Origin: Actinomadura montaniterrae
GTDB taxonomy: Bacteria > Actinomycetota > Actinomycetes > Streptosporangiales > Streptosporangiaceae
DNA length: 32,816 bases
NCBI RefSeq assembly: GCF_008923365.1
Contig: NZ_WBMR01000100.1
Span: forward strand, 1 to 32,816
Direction of reading: 5' to 3'
The stretch's first letter is position 1. Every line of letters begins with the position of its first letter. The notes beneath the pieces are model-generated. The model made no database searches and was not told the origin of the DNA. It saw only the letters and a list, made by a program, of their open reading frames with translations. The position numbers were made by a program, and so were the translations under genes. Below are positions 1-6,888 of the stretch, one piece after another.

Positions 1-906
1 GGGGTCGTCCGGGGGGACGAGCAGGCCGGGGGCGATGCCGCCGGGCGCGTGCCCGAGGGTGCCGGGGAGGCCGTCGACGTCGCTGGTCAGGACGGGGGTG
101 CCGCGCGCGAGCGCCTCGGTGACGACCATGCCGTAGGTCTCCGAGCGGGTGGGCAGGACGGCGAGGTCGGCGGCGTCGTAGGCGGCGTCGAGGGCGCGCC
201 CGGTGAGCGGCCCGGCGAGGTCGACGCGCTCGCCGAGGCCGTGCCGGGCGAGGAGCCCGCGGACCCGCCCGGCGTGGGCGGGGTCGCGGTCGAGGGGCCC
301 GGCGCAGACGCACGTCCAGGGCAGGTCGGCGACGCGGGAGAGGGCCTCGGCGAGGACGTCGTGGCCCTTGCGCGGCGTCACGGACGCGACGCACAGCAGC
401 CGGGACGCCCCGTCGGTTCCGGCGGCGAGCGGCGCGGCGTCGGCGCCCGGCTCGACGGCGTGGACCCGGGCGGGGTCGAGGTCGTGGTGCCTGATCAGCC
501 GTTTCATCGCCCACGGGCTGGTCGCGACGACCGCGGCGGCGGCGCGCAGCGTGCCGCGTTCGAGGGCGTCCAGGTGCGCGTCGCCCTCGTCGACGAGAGG
601 CATGTGGACGAGCACGGCGAGCCGCAGCCTGGACGCGTGCGGGACGACGACGTCCGGGACCCCGCAGGCGACCAGGCCGTCTATCAGGACGGCGGTGCCG
701 TCGGGCAGGGCGGCGAGGGACCGGGCGAGCCCCGCGCGGTCCTCCGCGCCGGGCCGCGGCCAGGCGCCGGGCGCGGCGATCTCCAGGACGGGCCGTCCCG
801 CGGCGGCGAGCGCCCGGCAGAGCTTCCGGTCGTAGACGTTGCCGCCGCTCGGGACGGCCGGGTCGTCGATGCCGGCGGGGACGACGAACGCGATGCCGGA
901 GGTCAT
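1..906 (-). CDS. GT4-type glycosyltransferase, 3' end beyond window
   Basis: I translated this minus-strand frame myself; it is open from an ATG at 906 to the window edge (302 codons, C-terminus missing). The protein shows a GT-B, GT4-like layout. The N-terminal half has a PSGGNVYDRKL segment, usual near the donor-domain entry in this family. A middle ASVTPRKGHDVLAEAL strand-loop-helix starts the C-terminal Rossmann domain. The E-x7-E motif (SETYGMVVTEALARG, E256 and E264) binds the nucleotide-sugar donor in GT4 enzymes. No signal peptide is seen, so it is probably cytoplasmic. The ATG overlaps the stop of the PTPS-like gene (ATGA), so the two are translationally coupled, and the gene is the last visible member of the ribA-led operon. 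Donor and acceptor cannot be read from the sequence. Family call firm, function open. Confidence 0.85.
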   Translation of the reverse strand, partial: MTSGIAFVVPAGIDDPAVPSGGNVYDRKLCRALAAAGRPVLEIAAPGAWPRPGAEDRAGLARSLAALPDGTAVLIDGLVACGVPDVVVPHASRLRLAVLVHMPLVDEGDAHLDALERGTLRAAAAVVATSPWAMKRLIRHHDLDPARVHAVEPGADAAPLAAGTDGASRLLCVASVTPRKGHDVLAEALSRVADLPWTCVCAGPLDRDPAHAGRVRGLLARHGLGERVDLAGPLTGRALDAAYDAADLAVLPTRSETYGMVVTEALARGTPVLTSDVDGLPGTLGHAPGGIAPGLLVPPDDP

Positions 907-1301
907 AGCCCGCGCTCGTAACTCGCCCACGCGACGTGCGACTCGCGCAGCGTCACCTCGATCCCGGACAGCCCCCGCGCGCTCTCCCCCATCGCCCCGG
1001 CGTGGATCCGGGCGGCGAGCCGGTCGGCGACGACCTTCGCGAGGTACTCCGTCGTCGTGTTGACCCCGGCGAACTCGGGTTCGTCGTCCAGGTTGCGGTA
1101 GTTCAGCTCCCGCAGCACCTCGCCGAGCTCGCGGGTGGCGAGCCCGATGTCGACGACGATGTTGTCGGCGTCGAGTTCCGCGCGGCGGAACGTCGCGTCC
1201 ACGACGAAGGTGGCGCCGTGCAGCCGCCGCGCCGGTCCGAAGACCTCGCCGCGGAAGCTGTGCGCGACCATGAAGTGGTCGCGGACGGTGATGCCGAACA
1301 A
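903..1301 (-). CDS. 6-pyruvoyl-tetrahydropterin synthase / QueD-like protein with altered active site
   Basis: The 132-residue product (from the TTG) has the T-fold layout of PTPS/QueD: FMVAHSF with zinc ligand H14, RLHGATF at 27-33, NTTTEYLAK with pterin-anchor E85, and a C-terminal RESHVAW with E120. Against QueD, the zinc motif HGH is HGA (A30), the catalytic Cys four residues before that His is A24, and the Asp-His pair of the LDHH segment is N67-Y68. The usual PTPS or carboxytetrahydropterin chemistry is therefore unlikely; it may bind a related pterin or pyrimidine. The TTG at 1301 is chosen because GGAGG precedes it by four bases and the protein then begins MFGITVRDH; an in-frame ATG at 1325 is the alternative. 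It lies between the MDR dehydrogenase and the glycosyltransferase in the ribA operon. Confidence 0.85.
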   Translation of the reverse strand: MFGITVRDHFMVAHSFRGEVFGPARRLHGATFVVDATFRRAELDADNIVVDIGLATRELGEVLRELNYRNLDDEPEFAGVNTTTEYLAKVVADRLAARIHAGAMGESARGLSGIEVTLRESHVAWASYERGL

Positions 1302-1345
1302 GTGCCCTCCCTGGTTGCCGTGCATGCCGTGCGTTCTCGTCCGTG

Positions 1346-2326
1346 CTAGCCCTGCGGGTAGTCGATCCGGTGGCAGAGCGCGGGCGTCTCCCCGCTCGCC
1401 AAGCGGGCCATGGCCTGGGGAAGCTCCTCGAAGGGGCTGTTCCCCGTGATCAGCGCGTCGAAAGCCGGGGCGGCGAGCAGCCGCAGCGCCAGCGCGAGCC
1501 GGTCGCCGAACGCGCGGCGGGACCGCCGGGCCGGCGCGACCATGCCGACCTGGCTGGCGCGGACGGCGAGCCGGCGCGAGTGGAAGAACTCGCCGAGCGG
1601 GACGCTCACCTTCCGGTCGCCGTACCAGCTCAGCTCGATCACCTCGCCCTCCGGCGCGAGCAGCTCCAGCGACCGGGCGAGCCCCTCCTCCGTCGCGCTG
1701 GCGTGGAACACCAGGTCCCGGCCGCCCTCGGCGTCGCCGGGCCGCGCGAACGAGACGCCGAGCGCGCGCGCCGTGTCCGCCCGCGCCGGGTCGACGTCGA
1801 CGAGCTGGACGTCGCAGCCCGGCAGCCCGGCGAGGACGCCCGCCACCGAGCAGCCGACCATGCCCGCGCCGACCACCGCGATCCGGTCGCCGACCAGCGG
1901 CGCCGCGTCCCACAGCGCGTTCACCGCGGTCTCCACCGTCCCCGCGAGGATCGCGCGCTCGGGCGGGACGCCGTCCGGCACCGGCACGACCGCCGACTCC
2001 GGGACCACGTAGCGGGTCTGGTGCGGGAAGAGGCAGAACACGTGCCGCCCGGCCAGCTCGGAAGGGCCGTGCTCGACGACCCCCACGTTCAGGTACCCGT
2101 ACTTGACCGGCCCGGGGAACGCGCCGTCCTGGAACGGCGCCCGCATCACCGCGTACTGGTTCTCCGGGACGCCGCCGCGGAAGACGAGCGTCTCGGTCCC
2201 CCGGCTGACGCCGGAGAACACCGTCCGGACGACGACCTCGCCGGGCCCCGGCTCCGGCAGCTCCACCGGGCGGACCTCCCCCTCACCGGGCGACCGGATC
2301 CAGAACGCGCGCGCGTCCGGCTCCAT
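1346..2326 (-). CDS. MDR-superfamily (zinc-type alcohol dehydrogenase fold) oxidoreductase
   Basis: A 326-residue medium-chain dehydrogenase/reductase. The N-terminal GroES-like domain carries SGVSRGTETLVF near 38-49. The Rossmann domain has VVGAGMVGCS (G153-x-G-x-x-G158), with an acidic residue at the end of the second strand (LVDVD, D177), which favours NAD over NADP. The GHE motif and the cysteine ligands of zinc-dependent MDR enzymes are absent, so it may act without catalytic zinc. The ATG at 2326 has a strong GGGGGAGGGGGA site just upstream and overlaps the tail of the phosphatidyltransferase gene by 44 bases. Operon position between the CDP-alcohol transferase and the PTPS-like gene suggests it oxidises or reduces an intermediate of the same pathway. 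Substrate unknown. Confidence 0.85.
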   Translation of the reverse strand: MEPDARAFWIRSPGEGEVRPVELPEPGPGEVVVRTVFSGVSRGTETLVFRGGVPENQYAVMRAPFQDGAFPGPVKYGYLNVGVVEHGPSELAGRHVFCLFPHQTRYVVPESAVVPVPDGVPPERAILAGTVETAVNALWDAAPLVGDRIAVVGAGMVGCSVAGVLAGLPGCDVQLVDVDPARADTARALGVSFARPGDAEGGRDLVFHASATEEGLARSLELLAPEGEVIELSWYGDRKVSVPLGEFFHSRRLAVRASQVGMVAPARRSRRAFGDRLALALRLLAAPAFDALITGNSPFEELPQAMARLASGETPALCHRIDYPQG

Positions 2327-3071
2327 GGCTCCCCCTCCCCCGGCGGGCCCGGCGGTGGCGCGCCGCGAGCGCCAGCACGTCCCGTCCGAACGACCACGCG
2401 AGCAGCGCCAGCGCCGCCCCCACGAACGCCGCCGCGTACGGGACGGCGCCCGACGCGGCGACCGTCAGCACCACGCCCTGCACCACCGCGACGGCCTTGC
2501 GCGCGAAGCTCGGCGGCAGCGGCGCCCGCAGCCACGGCGCCGCCCACGACGCAGCGACGAACGCGTACCGCATCGTCCCGATCGCCAGCACCCACAGCCC
2601 CGCCACCGTCGCGACCTGCACCGACAGCACCAGGATCAGCAGCGCGTCGGCCTCCATGTCGAACCGCGCGCCGAGCGCGGAGGACGTCCCGGTGCGCCGC
2701 GCGACCTGCCCGTCCACCCCGTCCAGGACGAGCGCGACGGCCGCGAGCGCGACCAGCGCCCCGGCCGGACCGCCGTCCGCGAGGCGCCCCGCGACGAGCG
2801 CCGCGACGCATCCGACGAGCACGACCCGCGCCAGCGTGACGTGGTCGGCGGGCCGCAGCACCCGCCGTCCCCGGAACGCGAACTCGAGGACGCCCCACGC
2901 GGCGAGCGCGTAGGCGATGCCGGCGGCGAGGCCGACCGCGCCCGGCCGCAGCAGCGCCACGGCCGCCATCTGCACGCACGCCGCGGCGGCCAGCTCCCAC
3001 GCCCGCCACACCACGGGCCCGCGCCACCCCGTCCGGAGCACGGGGCGGGACACCGTCATCGGCCGCGTCAT
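2283..3071 (-). CDS. CDP-alcohol phosphatidyltransferase family membrane protein
   Basis: A 262-residue multi-pass membrane protein. It carries the full CDP-alcohol phosphotransferase signature D-x2-D-G-x2-A-R-x8-G-x3-D-x3-D at residues 117-142 (DGVDGQVAR, then GARFDMEAD; D117, D120, D138, D142). These aspartates bind the metal and the CDP group, so the enzyme should transfer a phospho-alcohol or phosphatidyl group from a CDP-linked donor to an alcohol. Hydrophobic helices flank the motif. The ATG at 3071 overlaps the ribA stop (ATGA); the 3' end runs 44 bases into the dehydrogenase gene in another frame. Acceptor unknown. Next to a GTP cyclohydrolase-like gene it may serve a specialised product and not housekeeping phospholipid synthesis, which is inference. 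Confidence 0.88.
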   Translation of the reverse strand: MTRPMTVSRPVLRTGWRGPVVWRAWELAAAACVQMAAVALLRPGAVGLAAGIAYALAAWGVLEFAFRGRRVLRPADHVTLARVVLVGCVAALVAGRLADGGPAGALVALAAVALVLDGVDGQVARRTGTSSALGARFDMEADALLILVLSVQVATVAGLWVLAIGTMRYAFVAASWAAPWLRAPLPPSFARKAVAVVQGVVLTVAASGAVPYAAAFVGAALALLAWSFGRDVLALAARHRRARRGRGSHGAGRARVLDPVAR

Positions 3072-3733
3072 CGGCGCGCCTCGCCGGCGTCCACCGGGGC
3101 CGCCTTCGCGGGCAGCACGCCGTCCAGCTGCGGGAGGTCGTGGCCGAGGCGGTCGCGCTTGGCGGTCAGGTAGCGGAGGTTGTCGGCGCTGACCGGGACG
3201 AGGAGGGGGACCCGGGCGGCGACGTCGATGCCGTAGGACCGCAGCGCGCTGACCTTCGCGGGGTTGTTGGACAGCAGCCGCACCGACCCGACGCCGAGGT
3301 ACCGCAGCACCCGGGCGGCGGGCCCGTAGTCGCGGGTGTCGACCGGCAGCCCGATCGCGGTCGCGGAGTCGACGGTGTCGAGCCCCTGGTCCTGCAGCAC
3401 GTGCGTGCGGACCTTCGCGACCAGGCCGATCCCCCGGCCCTCGTGGCCGCGCAGGTAGACCAGGACGCCGGCGCCCTCGCGGACGACCGCGTCCATCGCG
3501 GCGCCGAGCTGGTCGCCGCACTCGCAGCGGGTGGCGCCGAAGATGTCGCCGGTCATGCACTCGGAGTGCATCCGGACGAGGACGCGCGCGCGGCCCGCGA
3601 CGTCGCCCCGGACGAGCGCCATGTGCTCGTTCCCGTCGACCGGGTCCCGGAACGCGACGGCGCGGAACGTGCCGCGCCGCGTTCTCAGGTCCGCCTCCGC
3701 GATGTCCTCGCTGTCGATGCCCTGGTCGTGCAT
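3068..3733 (-). CDS. ribA: GTP cyclohydrolase II paralogue (RibA-like) with His at the Tyr switch position
   Basis: A 221-residue GTP cyclohydrolase II. Zinc ligands C59, C70 and C72 lie in HSECMTGDIF and TRCECGDQ. D132 and R134 (VDTRDYG) match the catalytic Asp and Arg, and LLSNNPAK is the usual late motif. The tyrosine of E. coli RibA (Y105, in AYALQDQG) is here H111 (THVLQDQG). In Streptomyces coelicolor the paralogue SCO6655 has Met at this position and stops at the formylamino intermediate (FAPy) and does not make APy; His may act alike. There is no fused RibB domain. The ATG at 3733 follows GAGGAGG. It is first in a minus-strand operon with no other riboflavin gene, so a role outside riboflavin synthesis is likely. 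Confidence 0.9.
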   Translation of the reverse strand: MHDQGIDSEDIAEADLRTRRGTFRAVAFRDPVDGNEHMALVRGDVAGRARVLVRMHSECMTGDIFGATRCECGDQLGAAMDAVVREGAGVLVYLRGHEGRGIGLVAKVRTHVLQDQGLDTVDSATAIGLPVDTRDYGPAARVLRYLGVGSVRLLSNNPAKVSALRSYGIDVAARVPLLVPVSADNLRYLTAKRDRLGHDLPQLDGVLPAKAAPVDAGEARR

Positions 3734-3831
3734 CTGCCCCTCCTCGGCTCGTGATCACCGTGCTCCGCAGCGATCGGTACGCAGCGGCCGCGGCGTGCGG
3801 TCGCGTCCCCGGCAATGAATCTGCCCGCGAA

Positions 3832-3850
3832 TCATTCAGGCTCTGAATGA
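3832..3850. promoter_or_regulatory. Perfect inverted repeat upstream of the ribA operon, candidate operator
   Basis: TCATTCAG at 3832-3839 and CTGAATGA at 3843-3850 are exact reverse complements around a 3-base spacer. A further AATGAAT half-site lies at 3814-3820. The repeat sits about 100 bases upstream of the ribA-like start, in the 167-base gap after the nucleotidyltransferase pair. A second, 8-base palindrome GTGATCAC lies at 3751-3758, nearer the start codon. This looks like a regulator site, but no dedicated regulator gene is visible beside it. I could not place a convincing -35/-10 pair. Confidence 0.45.
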
Positions 3851-3900
3851 AACCTTCGGGCCGTCACACCGACTGGCACGGAGGGGAGGTACCCGGGGGT

Positions 3901-4647
3901 TCAGCCGATTCGCGCGCGGACCACGAGTTCGTGCAGGGCACGGCGCGCCGGCGGCTGCTCGGGCAGCGCGCTGCGGGCCCGCTCGTCCTCCAGCCGGGAC
4001 GTCAGCGCGGCGACGTCCGCCTGCAACGTCTCCACGGACGGCGCGTCCGCCGGGAGCGCCCCGTGCTCGGCGGCGCGCTTCGCCTCGACCAGTTCCGGCA
4101 GGTACGCGGGGCCGTATCCGGTCAGCCGGGTCAGGTCCGCCTGGAGCTCCGCCTCCCGCATCAGATGGATTCCGGTGAGCAGCACCCGGAACGTGTAGAG
4201 CAGCGGCTTCAGCTCGCCGGTCTTCTCGAACAGCGTCCACTGCGAGCGCGCGAACCCGAGGTAGTGGTGCGCGTGGTTCGACGTGAACAGCCCCGGCGTC
4301 AGCGCCACCAGCTCCTCGTGCAGCGGCGACGTCGCGACGACCAGCGGCGACAGCACCTGCTCCAGCACGTACCCGTTGCGCCGCAGCAGCAGCGCGCAGA
4401 ACTTCGCGAGGTCGTGCGTGACCACGTCGGCCTCCACACCGGCGTGGTCCCACATGAGCGTCACGGTCTCCTCGCCGGTCTCCAGCCCGACGATCTCCTC
4501 GAGCGGCAGCAGGTGGACGCCGCGCAGGTCCACGTCGGAGTCCTGCGACGGGAAGCCGTACAGATGGGCGCCGCTGACGGTGACGAACGCCCGCGGGTAC
4601 GGATGGTCGGCGGCAAGGGCCTCGAGCATCCCTTCGGGAAGGTTCAC
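3901..4647 (-). CDS. Nucleotidyltransferase-fold protein (COG3541/YcgL-like), second of a pair
   Basis: A 248-residue protein with an N-terminal DNA-polymerase-beta-type nucleotidyltransferase motif: SGAHLYGF (25-32) followed by DSDVDLRG (36-43), the metal-binding Asp pair, then LPLEEIVGL. The rest is mostly helical, with a Glu/Arg-rich tail. This matches the uncharacterised YcgL/COG3541 group of predicted nucleotidyltransferases. The usual G-S of the motif is changed to S-G-A-H, while the aspartates are intact. The GTG start at 4647 overlaps the stop of the upstream paralogue (GTGA) and has GGAG about ten bases before it, so the two proteins are probably made together. Target (nucleotide, RNA, protein or small molecule) unknown. 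Confidence 0.82.
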   Translation of the reverse strand: MNLPEGMLEALAADHPYPRAFVTVSGAHLYGFPSQDSDVDLRGVHLLPLEEIVGLETGEETVTLMWDHAGVEADVVTHDLAKFCALLLRRNGYVLEQVLSPLVVATSPLHEELVALTPGLFTSNHAHHYLGFARSQWTLFEKTGELKPLLYTFRVLLTGIHLMREAELQADLTRLTGYGPAYLPELVEAKRAAEHGALPADAPSVETLQADVAALTSRLEDERARSALPEQPPARRALHELVVRARIG

Positions 4648-5333
4648 CAGTTGACGCTCCTTCGGCGGACGGAGATCAGCAGGGTCTCGACGCGGTCGCG
4701 GTCGGGTTCGGGGGGCAGCGGGCTGCGGTCGAGGGCGCCGTCCAGGCCGGCGGTGAGGGAGGCGCGCCAGCGCTCGATCTCGTCCCAGCCGGTCTCGCCG
4801 CGCCGGACGGCGAGCAGCCGGTCCCGCAGGGCGCCGACGTCCACCAGCGGCTCGCCCGTCCGGACCAGGTGCTCGCCGCTCAGCAGCAGGCGCAGCAGAT
4901 GCATCACGTGCTTCCACTTCGGCTCGCCGTGGTTGCGCAAGTCGCCTTGCAGCTTGCGGAACTGCGCGTCGGCGTAGCGGAGGAAGGTGCGGTGCGCGTG
5001 CCGGGACAGGAACGCGTCCCGGACGGCCAGCAGTTCCTCCCCGACCGGCGTGACCGTCTCGACGATCGGCGACCAGAGGCACTCCAGGACGGTCGGGTTC
5101 GCGGCCAGCGCCAGCTCGCAGAACCGCTCGAGCTCCCACGAGAACTGCTCGGGCAGCGGGCCGTCCAGATGGGTCGGCGGCTTGGTGAAACGCCAGAACA
5201 GCGGGGCGGGCGCGGCGAACACGCCGCGCCGGTCGGTGTCGCTGTCCCCGGTCGCGAGGCCGTACGCGCGCGAGCCGGTGACGACCGACAGCACGGTGTG
5301 GTCGCGGACGAGCCGGAGGTCTTCGGAGGTCAC
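4644..5333 (-). CDS. Nucleotidyltransferase-fold protein (COG3541/YcgL-like), first of a pair
   Basis: A 229-residue protein counted from the GTG at 5333. It carries VTGSRAYGLATGDSDTDRRG at 18-37: the G-S motif (G20, S21) and catalytic Asp pair (D30, D32; third acid D34) of polymerase-beta-fold nucleotidyltransferases. A helical domain follows (YADAQFRKLQGDLRNHG, then KWKHVMHLLRLLLSGEHLV). A GTG at 5387 would add 18 residues; the shorter form is chosen because the added part is Arg/Gly-rich and unlike the family, and because a TACAGT at 5386-5391 could be a -10 box placing the transcript start inside it. It is paralogous to the downstream gene and overlaps it. It is divergent from the alpha-glucoside operon. 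Function unknown. Confidence 0.8.
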   Translation of the reverse strand: MTSEDLRLVRDHTVLSVVTGSRAYGLATGDSDTDRRGVFAAPAPLFWRFTKPPTHLDGPLPEQFSWELERFCELALAANPTVLECLWSPIVETVTPVGEELLAVRDAFLSRHAHRTFLRYADAQFRKLQGDLRNHGEPKWKHVMHLLRLLLSGEHLVRTGEPLVDVGALRDRLLAVRRGETGWDEIERWRASLTAGLDGALDRSPLPPEPDRDRVETLLISVRRRSVNW

Positions 5334-5413
5334 GGACGAAGCCTGGCGCAGGCGCCCGCCGGCGCGCCACCGGGTTTGCCCGCGCACTGTAAGGGGTTAC
5401 GACCCGGCAACAG

Positions 5414-5455
5414 GCTTGCAGAAACTTTCTGCAAGCTATTTACGAGGCTGCAAGC
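5414..5455. promoter_or_regulatory. MalR-type operator: 23-base palindrome plus an extra half-site
   Basis: GCTTGCAGAAA (5414-5424) and TTTCTGCAAGC (5426-5436) form a perfect 11-base inverted repeat around one C. A third copy, CTGCAAGC, follows at 5448-5455. CTTGCAG repeats are known from promoters of Streptomyces maltose and amylase genes controlled by the LacI-family regulator MalR/Reg1. The downstream operon has exactly this content, including a LacI gene at its end. The site also lies upstream of the divergent nucleotidyltransferase pair, so an effect there is possible. Confidence 0.7.
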
Positions 5456-5467
5456 CGTTGCTAACGT
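5439..5467 (+). promoter_or_regulatory. Possible sigma70-type promoter of the alpha-glucoside operon
   Basis: TTTACG (5439-5444) and TAACGT (5462-5467) are separated by 17 bases. The start would fall near 5474, about 60 bases before the binding-protein ATG. The large palindrome lies just upstream of the -35 element and the third CTGCAAGC copy lies in the spacer, where a repressor would block polymerase. The hexamers match the consensus only partly. Confidence 0.35.
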
Positions 5468-5533
5468 CCCGGTCCAGCCACCCCAATCCCCGGATCTGCG
5501 GGGCGACGTCCGCGTCCCGCAAAGGAGGACCCC

Positions 5534-6883
5534 ATGCGGCGCATCCCCCCGATCGGCGCCCCGAGAAACACCGGCCCCCTCGTCACCGGCCCTCTTGTCA
5601 CCGGCACCGTCGTGTGCGCCGCCCTCGCGCTGTCGCTCTCCGCCTGCGGCGGGGACGACGGAGGCGGCTCGAAGGGCGGCGCGGGCACCGCGAGCCTCAC
5701 CGGCCGCGGCCCCATCACGTTCGTCACCGGCAAGGACCGCTCCGGCTACCTGCAGAAGCAGCTGGACGGCTGGAACGCCGACCACCCGCAGGAGAAGGTG
5801 CGGGTCATCGAGCTGCCGGACGAGCCGAACGACCAGCGCCAGCAGATGATCCAGAACGCGACGACGAGGTCCGACGCGTACACGGTGCTGAACCTGGACG
5901 TCGTGTGGACCGCGGAGTTCGCCGCCAACCGCTGGCTGACGCCGCTGCCCAAGGACAAGATCGACCTGGCGAAGATGCTGCCCGCGACCGTCACGACCGG
6001 GCAGTACCGCGGCAACCTGTACGCGGTGCCGTCCACGTCCGACGCCGGGATGCTGTACTACCGCAAGGACCTGCTCGCCAAGGCCGGGATCTCCGCGCCG
6101 CCGAAGACCTACGCCGAGATGTGGGCCGACTGCGACAAGGTCAAGAAGCTGCCCCAGGGCAAGGGCGTCGACTGCTTCTTCACCGAGGTCAACAAGACCG
6201 AGAGCGTCACCATCAGCGCGGTCGAGGCGATCGGCAGCGCCGGCGGGTCCATCGTCGGGCCGGACGGGAAGCCGACGCTGAACACGCCGCAGGCCAAGCA
6301 GGGCCTGGAGTTCCTCGTCAACGCCAAGAAGGACGGCCGGATGCCGAAGGAGGCCGTCACCCTCGACACCGAGGGCGGCCGCCGCTACTTCCAGTCCGGC
6401 AAGCTGCTCTTCCAGCGGCAGTGGCCGTACCAGTACGCGCTCGCCGACAAGGACGACGGGTCGTCGAAGGTCGCGGGCGAGTTCGCGGTCGCGCAGCTGC
6501 CCGGCCCGAACGGCCCGGGCGTCGCGAACCTCGGCGGCCACAACCTGGCGATCTCCGCGTTCGCCAAGAACAAGGCGACCGCGCTCGACTTCATCCGGTA
6601 CCTGACCGGCGAGCAGTCGCAGCGCGCGAACCTCCTCGCCACCTCGCAGGCGCCGACGCTCGCCTCGCTCTACGACGACCCGGAGATGACGAAGAGGTTC
6701 CCGTACCTGCCGGTGCTGAAGCAGGCCATCACCAACGCCAGGCCGCGCCCGGTCGCGGTCAAGTACGGCGACGTCACCGCCGCGATCCAGGGCGACGTGT
6801 ACGACGCGGTGACCGGCAAGAAGACCGTCGACCAGGCGCTGACCGACCTGCAGGGCAAGCTCGGTCCGCTGACCGCGCAGTGA
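5534..6883 (+). CDS. ABC sugar importer solute-binding lipoprotein (MalE-like)
   Basis: A 449-residue extracellular sugar-binding lipoprotein. The N-terminus has a hydrophobic segment ending in the lipobox LSAC (C38), then an acidic/Gly linker. The mature part has the family-1 binding-protein layout, including LYAVPSTSDAGMLYYRKDLL and NLGGHNLAISAFAKNK near the C-terminal lobe. The ATG has a near-perfect AAAGGAGG site. It heads an operon with two permeases, a GH13 alpha-glucosidase and a LacI gene, behind CTTGCAG operator repeats; maltose, maltodextrin or another alpha-glucoside (trehalose is possible) is the likely ligand. The signal region contains a short GPLVT duplication. No ATPase gene accompanies it. 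Role sure, exact sugar not. Confidence 0.88.
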   Translation: MRRIPPIGAPRNTGPLVTGPLVTGTVVCAALALSLSACGGDDGGGSKGGAGTASLTGRGPITFVTGKDRSGYLQKQLDGWNADHPQEKVRVIELPDEPNDQRQQMIQNATTRSDAYTVLNLDVVWTAEFAANRWLTPLPKDKIDLAKMLPATVTTGQYRGNLYAVPSTSDAGMLYYRKDLLAKAGISAPPKTYAEMWADCDKVKKLPQGKGVDCFFTEVNKTESVTISAVEAIGSAGGSIVGPDGKPTLNTPQAKQGLEFLVNAKKDGRMPKEAVTLDTEGGRRYFQSGKLLFQRQWPYQYALADKDDGSSKVAGEFAVAQLPGPNGPGVANLGGHNLAISAFAKNKATALDFIRYLTGEQSQRANLLATSQAPTLASLYDDPEMTKRFPYLPVLKQAITNARPRPVAVKYGDVTAAIQGDVYDAVTGKKTVDQALTDLQGKLGPLTAQ

Positions 6884-6888
6884 GCGGC

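Noticed and set aside
49..921. Long plus-strand open frame rich in Gly, Arg and Asp opposite the glycosyltransferase
   Set aside because: It has no domain features, and the minus-strand frame encodes a clear GT4 protein. Such shadow frames are common at this GC content.
4946..4952. CTTGCAG motif inside the first nucleotidyltransferase gene
   Set aside because: It is a single copy without a paired arm and lies within coding sequence, so chance occurrence is likelier than a MalR site.
5334..5387. N-terminal extension of the first nucleotidyltransferase from the GTG at 5387
   Set aside because: The added residues are Arg/Gly-rich, without family similarity, and a -10-like TACAGT lies at the proposed start.
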